Below the pieces are notes generated by a model. The model ran no database searches. It saw nothing but the letters and a program-made list of their open reading frames with translations, and had not been told where the DNA came from. Source: Mesorhizobium kowhaii (lineage in GTDB: Bacteria > Pseudomonadota > Alphaproteobacteria > Rhizobiales > Rhizobiaceae). Taken from it: 64,000 nucleotides of DNA. The stretch is from the NCBI RefSeq assembly GCF_003253745.1, contig NZ_MZXV01000085.1, positions 248,001-312,000 of the forward strand, written 5' to 3'. Of the stretch, positions 17,394-25,981 are shown one piece after another (the first letter of the stretch is position 1; every line of letters begins with the position of its first letter). The translations under genes and the position numbers were made by a program.

Positions 17394-19459
17394 GTCCTGT
17401 AGACCACAAAAGCAAACCGCGCGGCGGCGCCGACGACATGCCTCCCGACATTGACCTTGAGGACGAGGCGGTGGAGGAGATCGTCGAACCCGTTGGTCCC
17501 GATGTCGCCTTTACGGCCATCGACTGGACGCCGCATGCCGGCGACGCCGAAGGCATGGTCGGCGCCGAGGTGATCCAGACACTGGTCAAGCGGCTGCCCA
17601 ACGCGCCTGGCGTCTACCGCATGATGAACGCCGCCGGCGATGTGCTTTATGTCGGCAAGGCGCGCAGCCTGAAGAAGCGCGTCACCAACTACGCCCAAGG
17701 CAGGTTCCACACCAGTCGCATCGGCCGCATGGTGCGCGAGACGTCGACGATGGAGTTCGTCGTCACCCGCACCGAGATCGAAGCGCTGCTGCTCGAAGCC
17801 AATCTTATCAAGCGCTTGCGGCCGCGATTCAATGTGCTGATGCGCGACGACAAGTCGTTTCCCTATATCCTCTTGACTGGCGACCATGTCTCGCCCGGCA
17901 TCTACAAGCATCGCGGCGCGCGGTCGCGCAAAGGCGACTATTTCGGCCCCTTTGCCTCTGCCGGCGCGGTCGGCCGCACCATCAATTCGCTGCAGCGCGC
18001 CTTTCTGCTGCGTAGTTGCACCAACTCCTTCTACGAGAACCGGACACGGCCGTGCCTGCTCTATCAGATCAAGCGCTGCGCCGGCCCCTGCACCGGAGAA
18101 GTTTCGCACGAGGACTATGCCGAGCTGGTCGGCGAGGCGAAGGACTTCTTGTCGGGCCGCAGCCAGAAGGTGAAGACGGAAATCTCGGCCGCCATGCAGC
18201 AGGCGTCGGAAGACCTCGATTTCGAGCGCGCCGCGATCTATCGCGACCGGCTAGCGGCCCTGTCGCATGTGCAGAGCCATCAGGGCATCAACCCGGCGAC
18301 CGTCGACGAGGCTGATGTCTTCGCCATCCATCAGGAAGGCGGCCAGGTCTGCATCCAGGTGTTCTTCTTCCGCACCGGACAGAACTGGGGCAACCGCGCC
18401 TATTTCCCCAAGGCCGACCCGGCGCTGGAGGGGTCGGAAGTGCTGGGCTCGTTCCTGGCGCAATTCTATGACGACAAACCGACGCCGCGCACCATTCTTC
18501 TGTCGCAGGTGGTCGAGGACCAGGAATTGCTGGCCGAGGCGCTCTCGACCCGCGCCGGCCGTAAGGTCGCGGTCTCGGTGCCGCAGCGCGGCGAGAAGAA
18601 GGACCTGACCGACAACGCCCTGCAGAACGCACGCGAGGCGCTCGGCCGCCGGCTGGCCGAAACCTCGACGCAAGGCCGGCTGCTCGCCGGTTTTGCCGAG
18701 ACCTTCGGCCTGCCGAAGCCGCCGGTGCGCATCGAGGTCTACGACAACTCGCATATCATGGGCACCAATGCCGTTGGCGCCATGGTCGTCGCCGGGCCGG
18801 AAGGCTTCGTCAAGAACCAGTATCGCAAGTTCAACATCCGCTCGACCGAGATCACGCCGGGCGACGATTTCGGCATGATGCGCGAGGTGATGGAGCGGCG
18901 TTTTTCGCGGCTGCTCAAGGAGCATGGCGATGTCGTCGTGGCCGACGATGCGGCAGCAGGCGAGGCGGCCGATGATATCGAGGACGACATCTCCGGCAGT
19001 TTCCCGGCCTGGCCCGACGTCATCCTGATCGACGGCGGCCAGGGTCAGATGACGGCAGTGCGCAAGATCCTCTCGGATCTCGGCATCGAGGACCGTGTCG
19101 TCGCCATCGGCATCGCCAAGGGTCAGGACCGCGATGCCGGCCGCGAGCGCTTCTTCGTCAGGGGCAGGGACTCGTTTTCGTTGCCGGTTCGCGATCCCGT
19201 CCTCTACTTTGTCCAGCGGCTGCGCGACGAGGTCCACCGTTTCGCCATCGGCTCGCACCGTGCGCGCCGCAAGAAGGAGATGGTCAAGAGCCCGCTCGAC
19301 GAGATCAGCGGCATCGGTCCCGGCCGCAAGCGCGCCCTGCTCATGCATTTCGGCACCGCCAAGGCGGTCAGCCGTGCCGCCATCGAGGATCTAAGGAAAG
19401 TCGACGGCATTTCCGAACAGGTGGCGAAACTGGTCTACAATCATTTCCACGAGAGCTGA
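17390..19459 (+). CDS. uvrC: Excinuclease ABC subunit UvrC
   Basis: A 689-residue UvrC, which makes both incisions in nucleotide excision repair with UvrA and UvrB. It has an N-terminal GIY-YIG nuclease (GVYRM at 74-78, LYVGKA at 86-91), a UVR domain near EDLDFERAAIYRDRL, an RNase H-like 3-prime endonuclease domain (VYDNSHIMGTNAVGAMVV), and C-terminal helix-hairpin-helix repeats (ISGIGPGRKRALL). About 60 acidic residues precede the nuclease domain, an alphaproteobacterial-style extension. The ATG at 17390 overlaps the SDR stop. Confidence 0.97.
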   Translation: MSPVDHKSKPRGGADDMPPDIDLEDEAVEEIVEPVGPDVAFTAIDWTPHAGDAEGMVGAEVIQTLVKRLPNAPGVYRMMNAAGDVLYVGKARSLKKRVTNYAQGRFHTSRIGRMVRETSTMEFVVTRTEIEALLLEANLIKRLRPRFNVLMRDDKSFPYILLTGDHVSPGIYKHRGARSRKGDYFGPFASAGAVGRTINSLQRAFLLRSCTNSFYENRTRPCLLYQIKRCAGPCTGEVSHEDYAELVGEAKDFLSGRSQKVKTEISAAMQQASEDLDFERAAIYRDRLAALSHVQSHQGINPATVDEADVFAIHQEGGQVCIQVFFFRTGQNWGNRAYFPKADPALEGSEVLGSFLAQFYDDKPTPRTILLSQVVEDQELLAEALSTRAGRKVAVSVPQRGEKKDLTDNALQNAREALGRRLAETSTQGRLLAGFAETFGLPKPPVRIEVYDNSHIMGTNAVGAMVVAGPEGFVKNQYRKFNIRSTEITPGDDFGMMREVMERRFSRLLKEHGDVVVADDAAAGEAADDIEDDISGSFPAWPDVILIDGGQGQMTAVRKILSDLGIEDRVVAIGIAKGQDRDAGRERFFVRGRDSFSLPVRDPVLYFVQRLRDEVHRFAIGSHRARRKKEMVKSPLDEISGIGPGRKRALLMHFGTAKAVSRAAIEDLRKVDGISEQVAKLVYNHFHES

Positions 19460-19579
19460 AAATGTATGGGAGTGTCTGCTGGGAAGGGTCGCACGGCATG
19501 TGCTGTCTGGGCGTGTCGGGATCGGCATCTAGTGGCATATGGCGCCTATGTCGCACCAAAGCGTGCAAAAGCGGCATAG

Positions 19580-19777
19580 ATGCCTAGGAAGCCGAAGCCG
19601 CCGAGACCACCCTTGTCATGCGTGATCTGTGACAAGCGCATGAAGCGAACGCGCCACAATGGCCAGAAGTTATATTGCGGAAAGCGATGCACGAAACGTG
19701 CTGCCGAGTTGCGCGCAGCGGCGCGGTTGCAGGCTTCGGGACATTGCGACGTTCGCAGGTATCCGCCGATGTTTTAG
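19580..19777 (+). CDS. Small cysteine-containing hypothetical protein
   Basis: A 65-residue basic protein. SCVICDKRM and YCGKRC could form a single zinc site (CxxC then CxxxC), followed by an Ala/Arg-rich helix. The N-terminus MPRKPKPPRPP is very basic, as in small nucleic-acid-binding proteins. No good ribosome-binding site is visible, so the start is uncertain. It lies alone between uvrC and a palindromic repeat. Confidence 0.45.
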   Translation: MPRKPKPPRPPLSCVICDKRMKRTRHNGQKLYCGKRCTKRAAELRAAARLQASGHCDVRRYPPMF

Positions 19778-19831
19778 CGAGGGGGCGGGAAAGTTGCGCA
19801 ATTTGTCGTAAATAATTATTTCGATGAGAAC

Positions 19832-19883
19832 TGATGCATGTCGCCCAAAAGTGCGCAGCGATTTTGGGGCGACGACATGCATC
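19832..19883. repeat. Palindromic repeat, first half of a composite element
   Basis: TGATGCATGTCG (19832-19843) and CGACATGCATCA (19872-19883) are perfect inverted arms around CCCAAAAGTG...ATTTTGGGG. The same arms occur at 47007-47054, where a second palindrome follows; that second half is absent here. Confidence 0.75.
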
Positions 19884-19983
19884 ACACTTTCAGCACTTTT
19901 CGGCTGGCCAATCGATTTTGGCCTGTTGACCCCCTACAACAGCTTCTGATTTGAGTAGGCAGGCAGAAAGAGTTCCCCAAGAC

Positions 19984-20580
19984 ATGGCCAAGCGCGCGTT
20001 CAACCTGCCCAACATGCTGACCTACGCCCGCATCGTCGCGGTGCCGCTGGTGGTGCTGTGCTTTTTTCTCGAGGGACATCTGAAGTCGAGCGACTTCGCC
20101 CGCTGGTCGGCGCTGATCATCTTCCTGCTCGCAAGCGTCACGGATTACCTGGACGGCTATCTGGCGCGCGCCTGGCAGCAGACCTCCAACATCGGCAAGA
20201 TGCTCGACCCGATCGCCGACAAGCTGCTGGTCGCTACCTGCCTGCTGCTGCTGGCGGCCGACACCGATCGTCATGCCGGCATTGCCGGCTGGTCGCTGTG
20301 GGCGGCGATCATCATCTTGTGCCGCGAAATCCTCGTTTCGGGCCTGCGCGAATATCTGGCGGCGCTCAAGGTCTCGGTGCCGGTGACGCAGCTGGCAAAA
20401 TGGAAGACCGCGATCCAGATGGTCGCCATCGCCTTCCTGCTGGCTGGGCCGGCCGGCGACAAGATCTTCCCGCTGACCACCCAGACCGGGCTGGTGCTGC
20501 TGTGGATCGCGGCGCTGGTCACGCTCTATACCGGCTACGACTATTTCCGCGCCGGCCTCAAGCACATCATGGACGAGTGA
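19984..20580 (+). CDS. pgsA: CDP-diacylglycerol--glycerol-3-phosphate 3-phosphatidyltransferase
   Basis: A 198-residue membrane enzyme that makes phosphatidylglycerophosphate. The CDP-alcohol phosphatidyltransferase signature is complete: Asp54, Asp57-Gly58, Ala61-Arg62, Gly71, Asp75 and Asp79. Five or six membrane segments are visible. The N-terminus MAKRAFNLPNMLTYARI is typical of PgsA and supports the ATG at 19984 over an upstream TTG. It is one base ahead of moaD in a uvrC-pgsA-moaD-moaE order. Confidence 0.93.
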   Translation: MAKRAFNLPNMLTYARIVAVPLVVLCFFLEGHLKSSDFARWSALIIFLLASVTDYLDGYLARAWQQTSNIGKMLDPIADKLLVATCLLLLAADTDRHAGIAGWSLWAAIIILCREILVSGLREYLAALKVSVPVTQLAKWKTAIQMVAIAFLLAGPAGDKIFPLTTQTGLVLLWIAALVTLYTGYDYFRAGLKHIMDE

Positions 20581-20581
20581 G

Positions 20582-20839
20582 ATGACGACCCGGCTCATCT
20601 ATTTTGCCTGGGTGCGCGAGCGGATCGGCCTGCCTGAGGAAGACGTCGACTTGCCTGCTGGCATCGAGACGGTCGCCGACCTGCTGCGCTGGCTGAAATC
20701 GCGTGGCGAGGGCTACGAGCACGCGCTGCAATATCCCGACGTGATCCGCGTCGCCATCAACCAGGAACATGTCGAGCATCGCGAGAAGATTGCCGGCGCC
20801 CGCGAGATTGCACTGTTTCCGCCGATGACCGGGGGCTGA
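20582..20839 (+). CDS. moaD: Molybdopterin synthase small subunit MoaD
   Basis: An 85-residue ubiquitin-like protein ending in the essential Gly-Gly (FPPMTGG), the site of thiocarboxylation. It supplies sulfur for converting cPMP to molybdopterin together with MoaE. Length and the early FAWVRERIG segment fit the family. It is tightly packed between pgsA (1 base) and moaE (3 bases). The molybdopterin oxidoreductase at 31872 is a likely user of the cofactor. Confidence 0.95.
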   Translation: MTTRLIYFAWVRERIGLPEEDVDLPAGIETVADLLRWLKSRGEGYEHALQYPDVIRVAINQEHVEHREKIAGAREIALFPPMTGG

Positions 20840-20842
20840 CCC

Positions 20843-21319
20843 ATGCCGGCCGCCGTGGTACCGACGGTGCGGATCCAGCGCGAAGATTTCGACGTCGCTG
20901 CCGAGATCGCCAGGCTGACGCAGGGCCGCGCCGATATCGGCGCCGTGGTGACCTTCTCCGGCCTTTGCCGCGACGAGCAGGGCGCGCTCTCGGCACTCGA
21001 ACTCGAGCATTATCCCGGCATGGCGGAAGCCGAGATCAGCCGCATCGCCACTGAAGCGGTTCAGCGCTGGCCGCTGCAAGGCCTCACCGCCATCCACCGC
21101 CATGGCAAGATCGCGCCCGGCGACAACATCGTGCTGGTGGTGGCGGCTTCGGCGCATCGCCAGGCGGCGTTCGAGGCGGCGAACTTTCTCATGGACTACC
21201 TGAAATCGCGCGCGCCGTTCTGGAAGAAGGAGCATCGCACTGACGGCTCCGAGGGCGGCTGGGTCGAGGCCAAGGAAGCCGACGCCAGGGCCGCACAGCG
21301 CTGGAAACCATCCGAATAA
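20843..21319 (+). CDS. moaE: Molybdopterin synthase large subunit MoaE
   Basis: A 158-residue catalytic subunit that transfers sulfur from MoaD to cyclic pyranopterin monophosphate. Family landmarks are GAVVTFSGLCRDE (residues 33-45), LELEHYPGMAE, HRHGKIAPGDNIVLVV and the lysine-containing KSRAPFWKKE near residue 130. A basic, Arg-ending C-terminus completes it. It is co-transcribed with moaD. Confidence 0.95.
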   Translation: MPAAVVPTVRIQREDFDVAAEIARLTQGRADIGAVVTFSGLCRDEQGALSALELEHYPGMAEAEISRIATEAVQRWPLQGLTAIHRHGKIAPGDNIVLVVAASAHRQAAFEAANFLMDYLKSRAPFWKKEHRTDGSEGGWVEAKEADARAAQRWKPSE

Positions 21320-21400
21320 AATCCTGCCCGCAGCCATGCATTGACCGCAATCCTTTGGCCAATTGACCGCGGTTGGTCAGCTTGGGCGAGGGAGATGGTC

Positions 21401-22165
21401 ATGCTGGACAGGATCGCGGAGTTCTTCGTCTTCGGTTTCGTGCCGCTGGTCGTCGGCATGTTGGCCGTGCCGGAACTGTCTGTTGCCGCCGAGACGGCCG
21501 TGAGAGGCGAGGTCATCTATCGCGAGCGCATCGCCTTGCCGCCCAGTGCCGTGCTCTCCGTCCAGCTTGCCGACGTCTCGCTGGCCGATGCGCCGGCCAC
21601 GATCATCGGCGAACAGAAAGTGAAGCCAACCGGCCAGGTGCCGATCAGCTTCGAAGTCAAATTCGACCCGTCCGTCATCCGAACGCAGATGACCTACGCG
21701 CTGCAAGCCCGCATTACCGTCGACGACAAGCTCCTGTTCATCTCCGATATGCGCCATCAGGTCGATCCGCTGACCGACGTACCGCAGACCATCATGCTGA
21801 AGATGGTCACGCCGAGCGCCGAGCCGACGGCTTCTGTCTTTGATCAGCTCTGGCTGGTGGACTTTGTCGACGGCATTGGCGCCATCGCTGCCCCGCAAGC
21901 CACTTTCAGGGTCAGCGAGGCTGGCAAGGCTGGCGGCAGCGGCCCCTGCAACACCTACTTCGCCACCGCCAAGGTCGATGGCCAGGCGATCGCGATCAGC
22001 GACATCGGCTCGACCTACAAGGCCTGCGCACCCGAGGTGATGGCTGAGGAAAAGGCGCTGTTCGATGCATTGACCAAGGCGGCGTCATACAGTGTCGGCG
22101 CCGGCAAGCTCGTCATATCAGACAAGGATGGCCGTGAGATCCTGCGCTTCAGCGCCGCAAGCTAG
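21401..22165 (+). CDS. YbaY-like/META domain exported protein
   Basis: A 254-residue protein with an N-terminal hydrophobic segment (LDRIAEFFVFGFVPLVVG) that is a signal peptide or anchor. Residues about 34-125 resemble the YbaY lipoprotein domain (RGEVIYRERIALPPSAVLSVQL, here beta-rich). Residues about 145-250 form a META/DUF306 domain, seen in GGSGPCNTYFATAKVDG and KACAPEVMAEEKALFDAL. These domains occur in heat-shock or envelope-stress proteins such as HslJ. ATG 21401 fits the GAGGGAG site better than the ATG six bases earlier. No lipobox is obvious. Confidence 0.78.
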   Translation: MLDRIAEFFVFGFVPLVVGMLAVPELSVAAETAVRGEVIYRERIALPPSAVLSVQLADVSLADAPATIIGEQKVKPTGQVPISFEVKFDPSVIRTQMTYALQARITVDDKLLFISDMRHQVDPLTDVPQTIMLKMVTPSAEPTASVFDQLWLVDFVDGIGAIAAPQATFRVSEAGKAGGSGPCNTYFATAKVDGQAIAISDIGSTYKACAPEVMAEEKALFDALTKAASYSVGAGKLVISDKDGREILRFSAAS

Positions 22166-22329
22166 CGCGGATTTCATCGCCAATACTTTTCCGGAATAAT
22201 TCAGGCAAGAGAAGCGTTTCTCTCTCAGACATGGCGGGTAAGGCAAAAGGGATATTTTCGAATTTCCCTTCGTTGAAGCCGCCAGACCTGCTGCGGCTCG
22301 TTCTGGCTTTAACTCAAAGGAGTCCAGAG

Positions 22330-22599
22330 ATGAAAACGCACGCGCTTATCCTTGCTGCCACAGGCGTATCGCTCCTTGCTCTTGCCGGCCTTGCGAAGGC
22401 GGACGACCATCTGTTCAATGCCCTTCAGCATGGTCTCAGCACCGACGGCCAACCCTTCCATACCAACAAGGCCGACCACAGCGGCGATCTCGCGCCTGGG
22501 CAGGGTAGTCCATTTGCAGGGGCCGATACCCAGACACCGTCCACCGACACGGCAGCAGCGAACGCCCATGCGAACGTAAAAGATCGCCAGCCGAAGTGA
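22330..22599 (+). CDS. Small exported hypothetical protein
   Basis: An 89-residue protein with a signal peptide (MKTHALILAATGVSLLALAG, cleavage near KADD at about residue 24). The mature part is short and polar, rich in Thr, Asp, Ala and Gly, and probably unstructured. An AAGGAG site precedes the ATG at 22330. The signal peptide resembles those of the small exported proteins at 49656-50645, but the mature tail lacks their QGIWG ending. Confidence 0.7.
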   Translation: MKTHALILAATGVSLLALAGLAKADDHLFNALQHGLSTDGQPFHTNKADHSGDLAPGQGSPFAGADTQTPSTDTAAANAHANVKDRQPK

Positions 22600-22624
22600 C
22601 CAGAACCCGATCTCGATGGTCTGA

Positions 22625-22780
22625 TCATCGGCCGGAAAACAGCATTTCCAGAGCAAGTTCCGCCAAGGTCACGTCGTTGGGTGTGCCGAAAACAGTGGTG
22701 ATGTTGAGGAAGGACACAGGGCCGAGCCGTGTCGCGACGCGCAGCGGCGTCGCCAGCCGCTGCGCGCCTCCAGTCCTTCC
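22625..22780 (-). pseudogene. C-terminal remnant of an XRE-family MmyB-like regulator
   Basis: About 45 codons match the usual end of XRE regulators with an MmyB-like ligand-binding domain: LATPLRV, then LGPVSFLNITTVFGTPNDVT and LAELALEMLF. The expected FPADDQT continuation is present in the next frame, so an extra T in the TTTT run near 22640 shifts the frame. The N-terminal helix-turn-helix and most of the ligand domain are missing upstream. This is a decayed gene end. Confidence 0.6.
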
Positions 22781-22827
22781 GCTGTTTCGGAGCGTGCGCG
22801 AGACCTGACTGTTCCGCCAATGAAAAA

Positions 22828-22850
22828 GGCCGGCGAAACGCCGGCCCTTT
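22828..22850. terminator. Bidirectional terminator hairpin
   Basis: GGCCGGCG (22828-22835), loop AAA and CGCCGGCC (22839-22846), with T runs in both directions. It lies about 30 bases past the ndk stop on the minus strand. Confidence 0.8.
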
Positions 22851-22878
22851 TACGTGATCCAAGGTCTGGACTGTCGGC

Positions 22879-23301
22879 TCAGCCGACGATCTCGGTGTCC
22901 GAGAACCAGTATTTGATCTCTTCCGCGGCGGTCTCCGGCGCATCGGAGCCGTGCACCGAGTTTTCGCCGATCGACAGCGCATGCACCTTGCGGATGGTGC
23001 CTTCGGCGGCATTGGCCGGGTTGGTGGCGCCCATCACTTCGCGGTTCTTGGCAATGGCGTTCTCGCCTTCCAGCACCTGCACGATGGTCGGTGCCGACGA
23101 CATGAACTCCACCAGCTCGCCGAAGAACGGACGCTCCTTGTGGACGGCGTAAAAGCCTTCCGCCTCACGGCGGCTCATCCAGACCCGGCGCGAGGCGATG
23201 ACGCGCAGGCCGGCCTCTTCCAGCATCATGGTGATGGCGCCGGTGAGGTTGCGCCGGGTTGCGTCCGGCTTGATCATGGAAAAGGTGCGTTCGAGCGCCA
23301 T
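22879..23301 (-). CDS. ndk: Nucleoside diphosphate kinase
   Basis: A 140-residue kinase that equilibrates NTPs with NDPs through a phosphohistidine. The active-site His117 sits in NSVHGSDAPETAAEEI at the usual position, and ERTFSMIKPDATRR at the N-terminus is diagnostic. It is monocistronic, with a terminator downstream. Confidence 0.97.
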   Translation of the reverse strand: MALERTFSMIKPDATRRNLTGAITMMLEEAGLRVIASRRVWMSRREAEGFYAVHKERPFFGELVEFMSSAPTIVQVLEGENAIAKNREVMGATNPANAAEGTIRKVHALSIGENSVHGSDAPETAAEEIKYWFSDTEIVG

Positions 23302-23614
23302 GGGTCGTCCTTGTGATGAGAATGGAATTGAGAGTGGCGGGCTCTATACAAGCCGCCCGGCCCATTGCCAAGGGGTGAGGCCAAGGGGGCGAGGACGGTC
23401 CGCCAAGCGGACGGAAAGCCAATTGCTTGGCTTTCCGAGTGACGAACGCCCGGAGCGAGAGCGAAGGGCTGGAACGCTGCGCGTTTCTGCGCCAGGCCGG
23501 CGCCGATGAGGCGGACCGGCAGGCGAGATCGGATGGCTGTAATGCGATGCTTTGCTTGCTATAGTCGCGTGTCGGCGCCGCGCTGGAGTCGGCCCGAATG
23601 GAGACAACACGACC

Positions 23615-23872
23615 ATGGCAGACGATCGTCAGGAACGCATTCGCAACCGCGCGCATCAGATCTGGCTGCAAGAGGGACAACCGGCTGGCCACCATGATCG
23701 CCATTGGCATCAGGCGACAGCCGACATCGACCAGGAAGATGCCGGGGGGAAATCGTCGGCAACCAAAAAGCCCGTCAAGAAGGCAGCCGGCGCCGCCAAG
23801 CCAAAAGCCGCCCCCAAGGAGGCGAAGGCTGCCGCAAAGACCAGCAAGCCCAAAAAGGCTGCGGCCAAGTAA
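23615..23872 (+). CDS. DUF2934 protein with H1-like Lys/Ala tail
   Basis: An 85-residue protein. Residues about 7-30 fit the DUF2934 motif (IRNRAHQIWLQEGQPAGHHD). From about residue 46 the chain becomes a Lys/Ala/Pro-rich tail (KKPVKKAAGAAKPKAAPKEA) like the H1-like protein at 6444. Such proteins are common in rhizobia and uncharacterised; the tail suggests nucleic-acid or membrane binding. The ATG at 23615 follows a GGAG 11 bases upstream. Confidence 0.8.
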   Translation: MADDRQERIRNRAHQIWLQEGQPAGHHDRHWHQATADIDQEDAGGKSSATKKPVKKAAGAAKPKAAPKEAKAAAKTSKPKKAAAK

Positions 23873-23956
23873 GGCCTGGCTATCTCGCTGCTGACCTTGC
23901 TCGCAAGGGATTGACGACCCCGTGCCTGCCCTGCGGTAAGGTCAGGGGTCCAGGCG

Positions 23957-24649
23957 TCACGCCGCTGCCGCCACCTTTCGTGCCAGCCCGCCGTGCAGGT
24001 CGAGGCAGCGGGCGAACCATTGCGCCGCCACGTCGCTGTCGTCGAGCAGCTGGTAGGGCGAGGCTATGCGTGCCCATTGCAGGGCACCGAAGACGATGTA
24101 GTCGGCAAACAGCGGTGATGCACCGCCGATGTACGGCTGGTAGCCGAGCATTGAGCGCAGCGGCTCCAGTGCGGCGCGGAATGTTGCCAACCCGGCGTCG
24201 CGCGCGATGACGACATCTTCCAGCCGCTTGCCGAGGCGCTGCTCGCGGCTCTGGCGGAAATACACGGCGTTCTCTTCGTCCTGCATGGCGTGGAGATCGA
24301 TAATCGCCGCGGTGGTGACATAGGGATGGATGGTCAGCTGCGACCAGCGCTCGACGAAGCGCGCCATCGCCTTGCCACCTTCGCCGCCAAACAGCGTCGG
24401 CCGATCCGGATAGGCTTCATCGAGATAGAGCGCGATGGCGAAGGAATCGGCGACGACCTTGTCGCCGTCTCGGATCACCGGAACGGTTTTCGAAACGCCG
24501 CCCTCGACAGCGGGCACCTCGAGAAAGCGCGTCGGTGCGGTCGAAATGGCGAGCCCCTTATGGGCAAGCGCCATCCCCACCTTCCAGCAATGCGGGCTGA
24601 ACGGACGGGTCGCGTCGCGTCCGACGAGGTCATAGAGCAGAATGGTCAT
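23957..24649 (-). CDS. Glutathione S-transferase family protein, beta-etherase-like
   Basis: A 230-residue GST. The start LLYDLVGRDATRPFSPHCWKV resembles the LigE/LigF-like branch. The glutathione site is seen in SKTVPVIRDGDKVVADSFAIALYLDEAYPD, with cis-Pro in TVPVI and DS for the gamma-Glu contact. A helical C-terminal domain follows. The real substrate is unknown; relatives cleave lignin-type ethers or dehalogenate. It is divergent from the DinB gene about 60 bases away. Confidence 0.88.
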   Translation of the reverse strand: MTILLYDLVGRDATRPFSPHCWKVGMALAHKGLAISTAPTRFLEVPAVEGGVSKTVPVIRDGDKVVADSFAIALYLDEAYPDRPTLFGGEGGKAMARFVERWSQLTIHPYVTTAAIIDLHAMQDEENAVYFRQSREQRLGKRLEDVVIARDAGLATFRAALEPLRSMLGYQPYIGGASPLFADYIVFGALQWARIASPYQLLDDSDVAAQWFARCLDLHGGLARKVAAAA

Positions 24650-24709
24650 TGGCGGCGGCTCCCCCGCAGGTTAGGTAGGCCCCGTATCGATGCGAGCCGA
24701 GGGGAAACC

Positions 24710-25222
24710 ATGAGACAGCATTTCATGATGTTTGCGGCCTATAATCAATGGGCCAACAACCGCGTCTATGATGCCGCCGCTGAGCTCGACGAAGAGGAAT
24801 TCAACCGCAATGTCGGCGCCTTCTTCGGCTCGATGATGGGCACGCTCAACCATCTGCTGACAGCCGACCGCATCTGGATGAAGCGCTTCACCGGGGAGGG
24901 CGACGCGCCAACGACGCTGGACGCCATCCTGTACCGGGCCTTGCCTGGCCTGCGGATGGCGCGCGAAGCCGAGGACAGGAGGATCATCGATTGGGTCGGC
25001 GGCCTCGGCGACAAGGCGTTGACGGGCCGCTTCACGTACATGACTGTCTCGGACATGCGCACGGTCTCGCAAAGGCTGGCGCCGGCGCTGGATCATGTCT
25101 TCAACCACCAGACACATCATCGCGGCCAGGCGCATACGATTCTGACCATCCTGGGACGGCCAAGCCTGGGGTTGGACCTGATGCTCTTCCAGCGAACCGA
25201 GGAGGGCAGGGCTTTCGCCTGA
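24710..25222 (+). CDS. DinB family protein
   Basis: A 170-residue four-helix-bundle protein of the DinB/YfiT-like family. The metal-binding histidines are expected in GTLNHLLTADRIWMKRF (near residue 46) and in HVFNHQTHHRGQAH (near residues 127-140). Most members are putative thiol- or metal-dependent transferases with unknown substrates. The ATG at 24710 starts the domain (MRQHFMMFAAYNQWAN); GGGG lies just upstream. Confidence 0.88.
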   Translation: MRQHFMMFAAYNQWANNRVYDAAAELDEEEFNRNVGAFFGSMMGTLNHLLTADRIWMKRFTGEGDAPTTLDAILYRALPGLRMAREAEDRRIIDWVGGLGDKALTGRFTYMTVSDMRTVSQRLAPALDHVFNHQTHHRGQAHTILTILGRPSLGLDLMLFQRTEEGRAFA

Positions 25223-25272
25223 TCCCGTGATGGTTTTCGCTGCCAGTCCGCAGGTTGCGCGGCCCGCGCTGA

Positions 25273-25896
25273 CTATCGCTGCATCTTGTGCAGCAGCATT
25301 TTCTTTATGTCCGGCCACTCGGAATCGATGATGCTGAACCGGACGGAATTGCGCTTTCTGCCGTCTGGCATGATCCGCTCGTTGCGAACGATCCCCTCCT
25401 GCTTTGCCCCTATTCGCAGAATGGCTGCCCTTGACGCGACGTTCAGTTCGTCCGTGGTGAATTGCACGCGGACACACTCCATGACCTCGAATGCATGGGT
25501 CAGCAGAAGATACTTCGCCTCGGTATTGACCCCCGACCGCTGAGCCGAGCTGCTGAGCCAGCTATGCCCAATCTCCAACTTTCTATTGGTGCGATCGATC
25601 TTCCAAAAACGCGTACTCCCGCAGAGCAGTCCCGTGCTGCGCATGACGATTGCGTAGGGCATGACGGTGCCAGCCTGTCGTCCAGCCAGGGCGTTGGCGA
25701 TATATCCATCGATCGTGCCCGGTCCCGGGACCACGGTGGCCTTCAGGTTCCACAGCTCACCATCCGCTGCCGCGCTCAGAAGCCCAGACGAATGGCCCTG
25801 CTGAAGCGGCGTGAGCTCAACGGTCTTGCCGACCAGGGTGGGCTGTATGGATTGCGGGTGGGCGTCCATTGGCCGATGGTTCTCAACTTCGGACAT
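25273..25896 (-). CDS. GNAT family N-acetyltransferase, RimJ/RimL-like
   Basis: A 207-residue acetyltransferase. Strand and helix order fits the family: VELTPLQQGHSSGLLSAA at the start, a central sheet with GLLCGSTRFW and RKLEIGHSWLSSSAQRSGVNTEAK (acetyl-CoA P-loop region), then FTTDELNVASRAAILRIGAKQEGIVR. It transfers acetyl groups to amines in the cytoplasm; the substrate is unknown. It is on the same strand as, and downstream of, the LysR gene with an 85-base gap. Confidence 0.88.
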   Translation of the reverse strand: MSEVENHRPMDAHPQSIQPTLVGKTVELTPLQQGHSSGLLSAAADGELWNLKATVVPGPGTIDGYIANALAGRQAGTVMPYAIVMRSTGLLCGSTRFWKIDRTNRKLEIGHSWLSSSAQRSGVNTEAKYLLLTHAFEVMECVRVQFTTDELNVASRAAILRIGAKQEGIVRNERIMPDGRKRNSVRFSIIDSEWPDIKKMLLHKMQR

Positions 25897-25981
25897 GGCT
25901 TCTGATCGGTCGACACTCGTCGGTGGACAATCAATCCGACCAATCCGACGCTTGCGCGAACAGATTGCCGGACGTCGAAGC

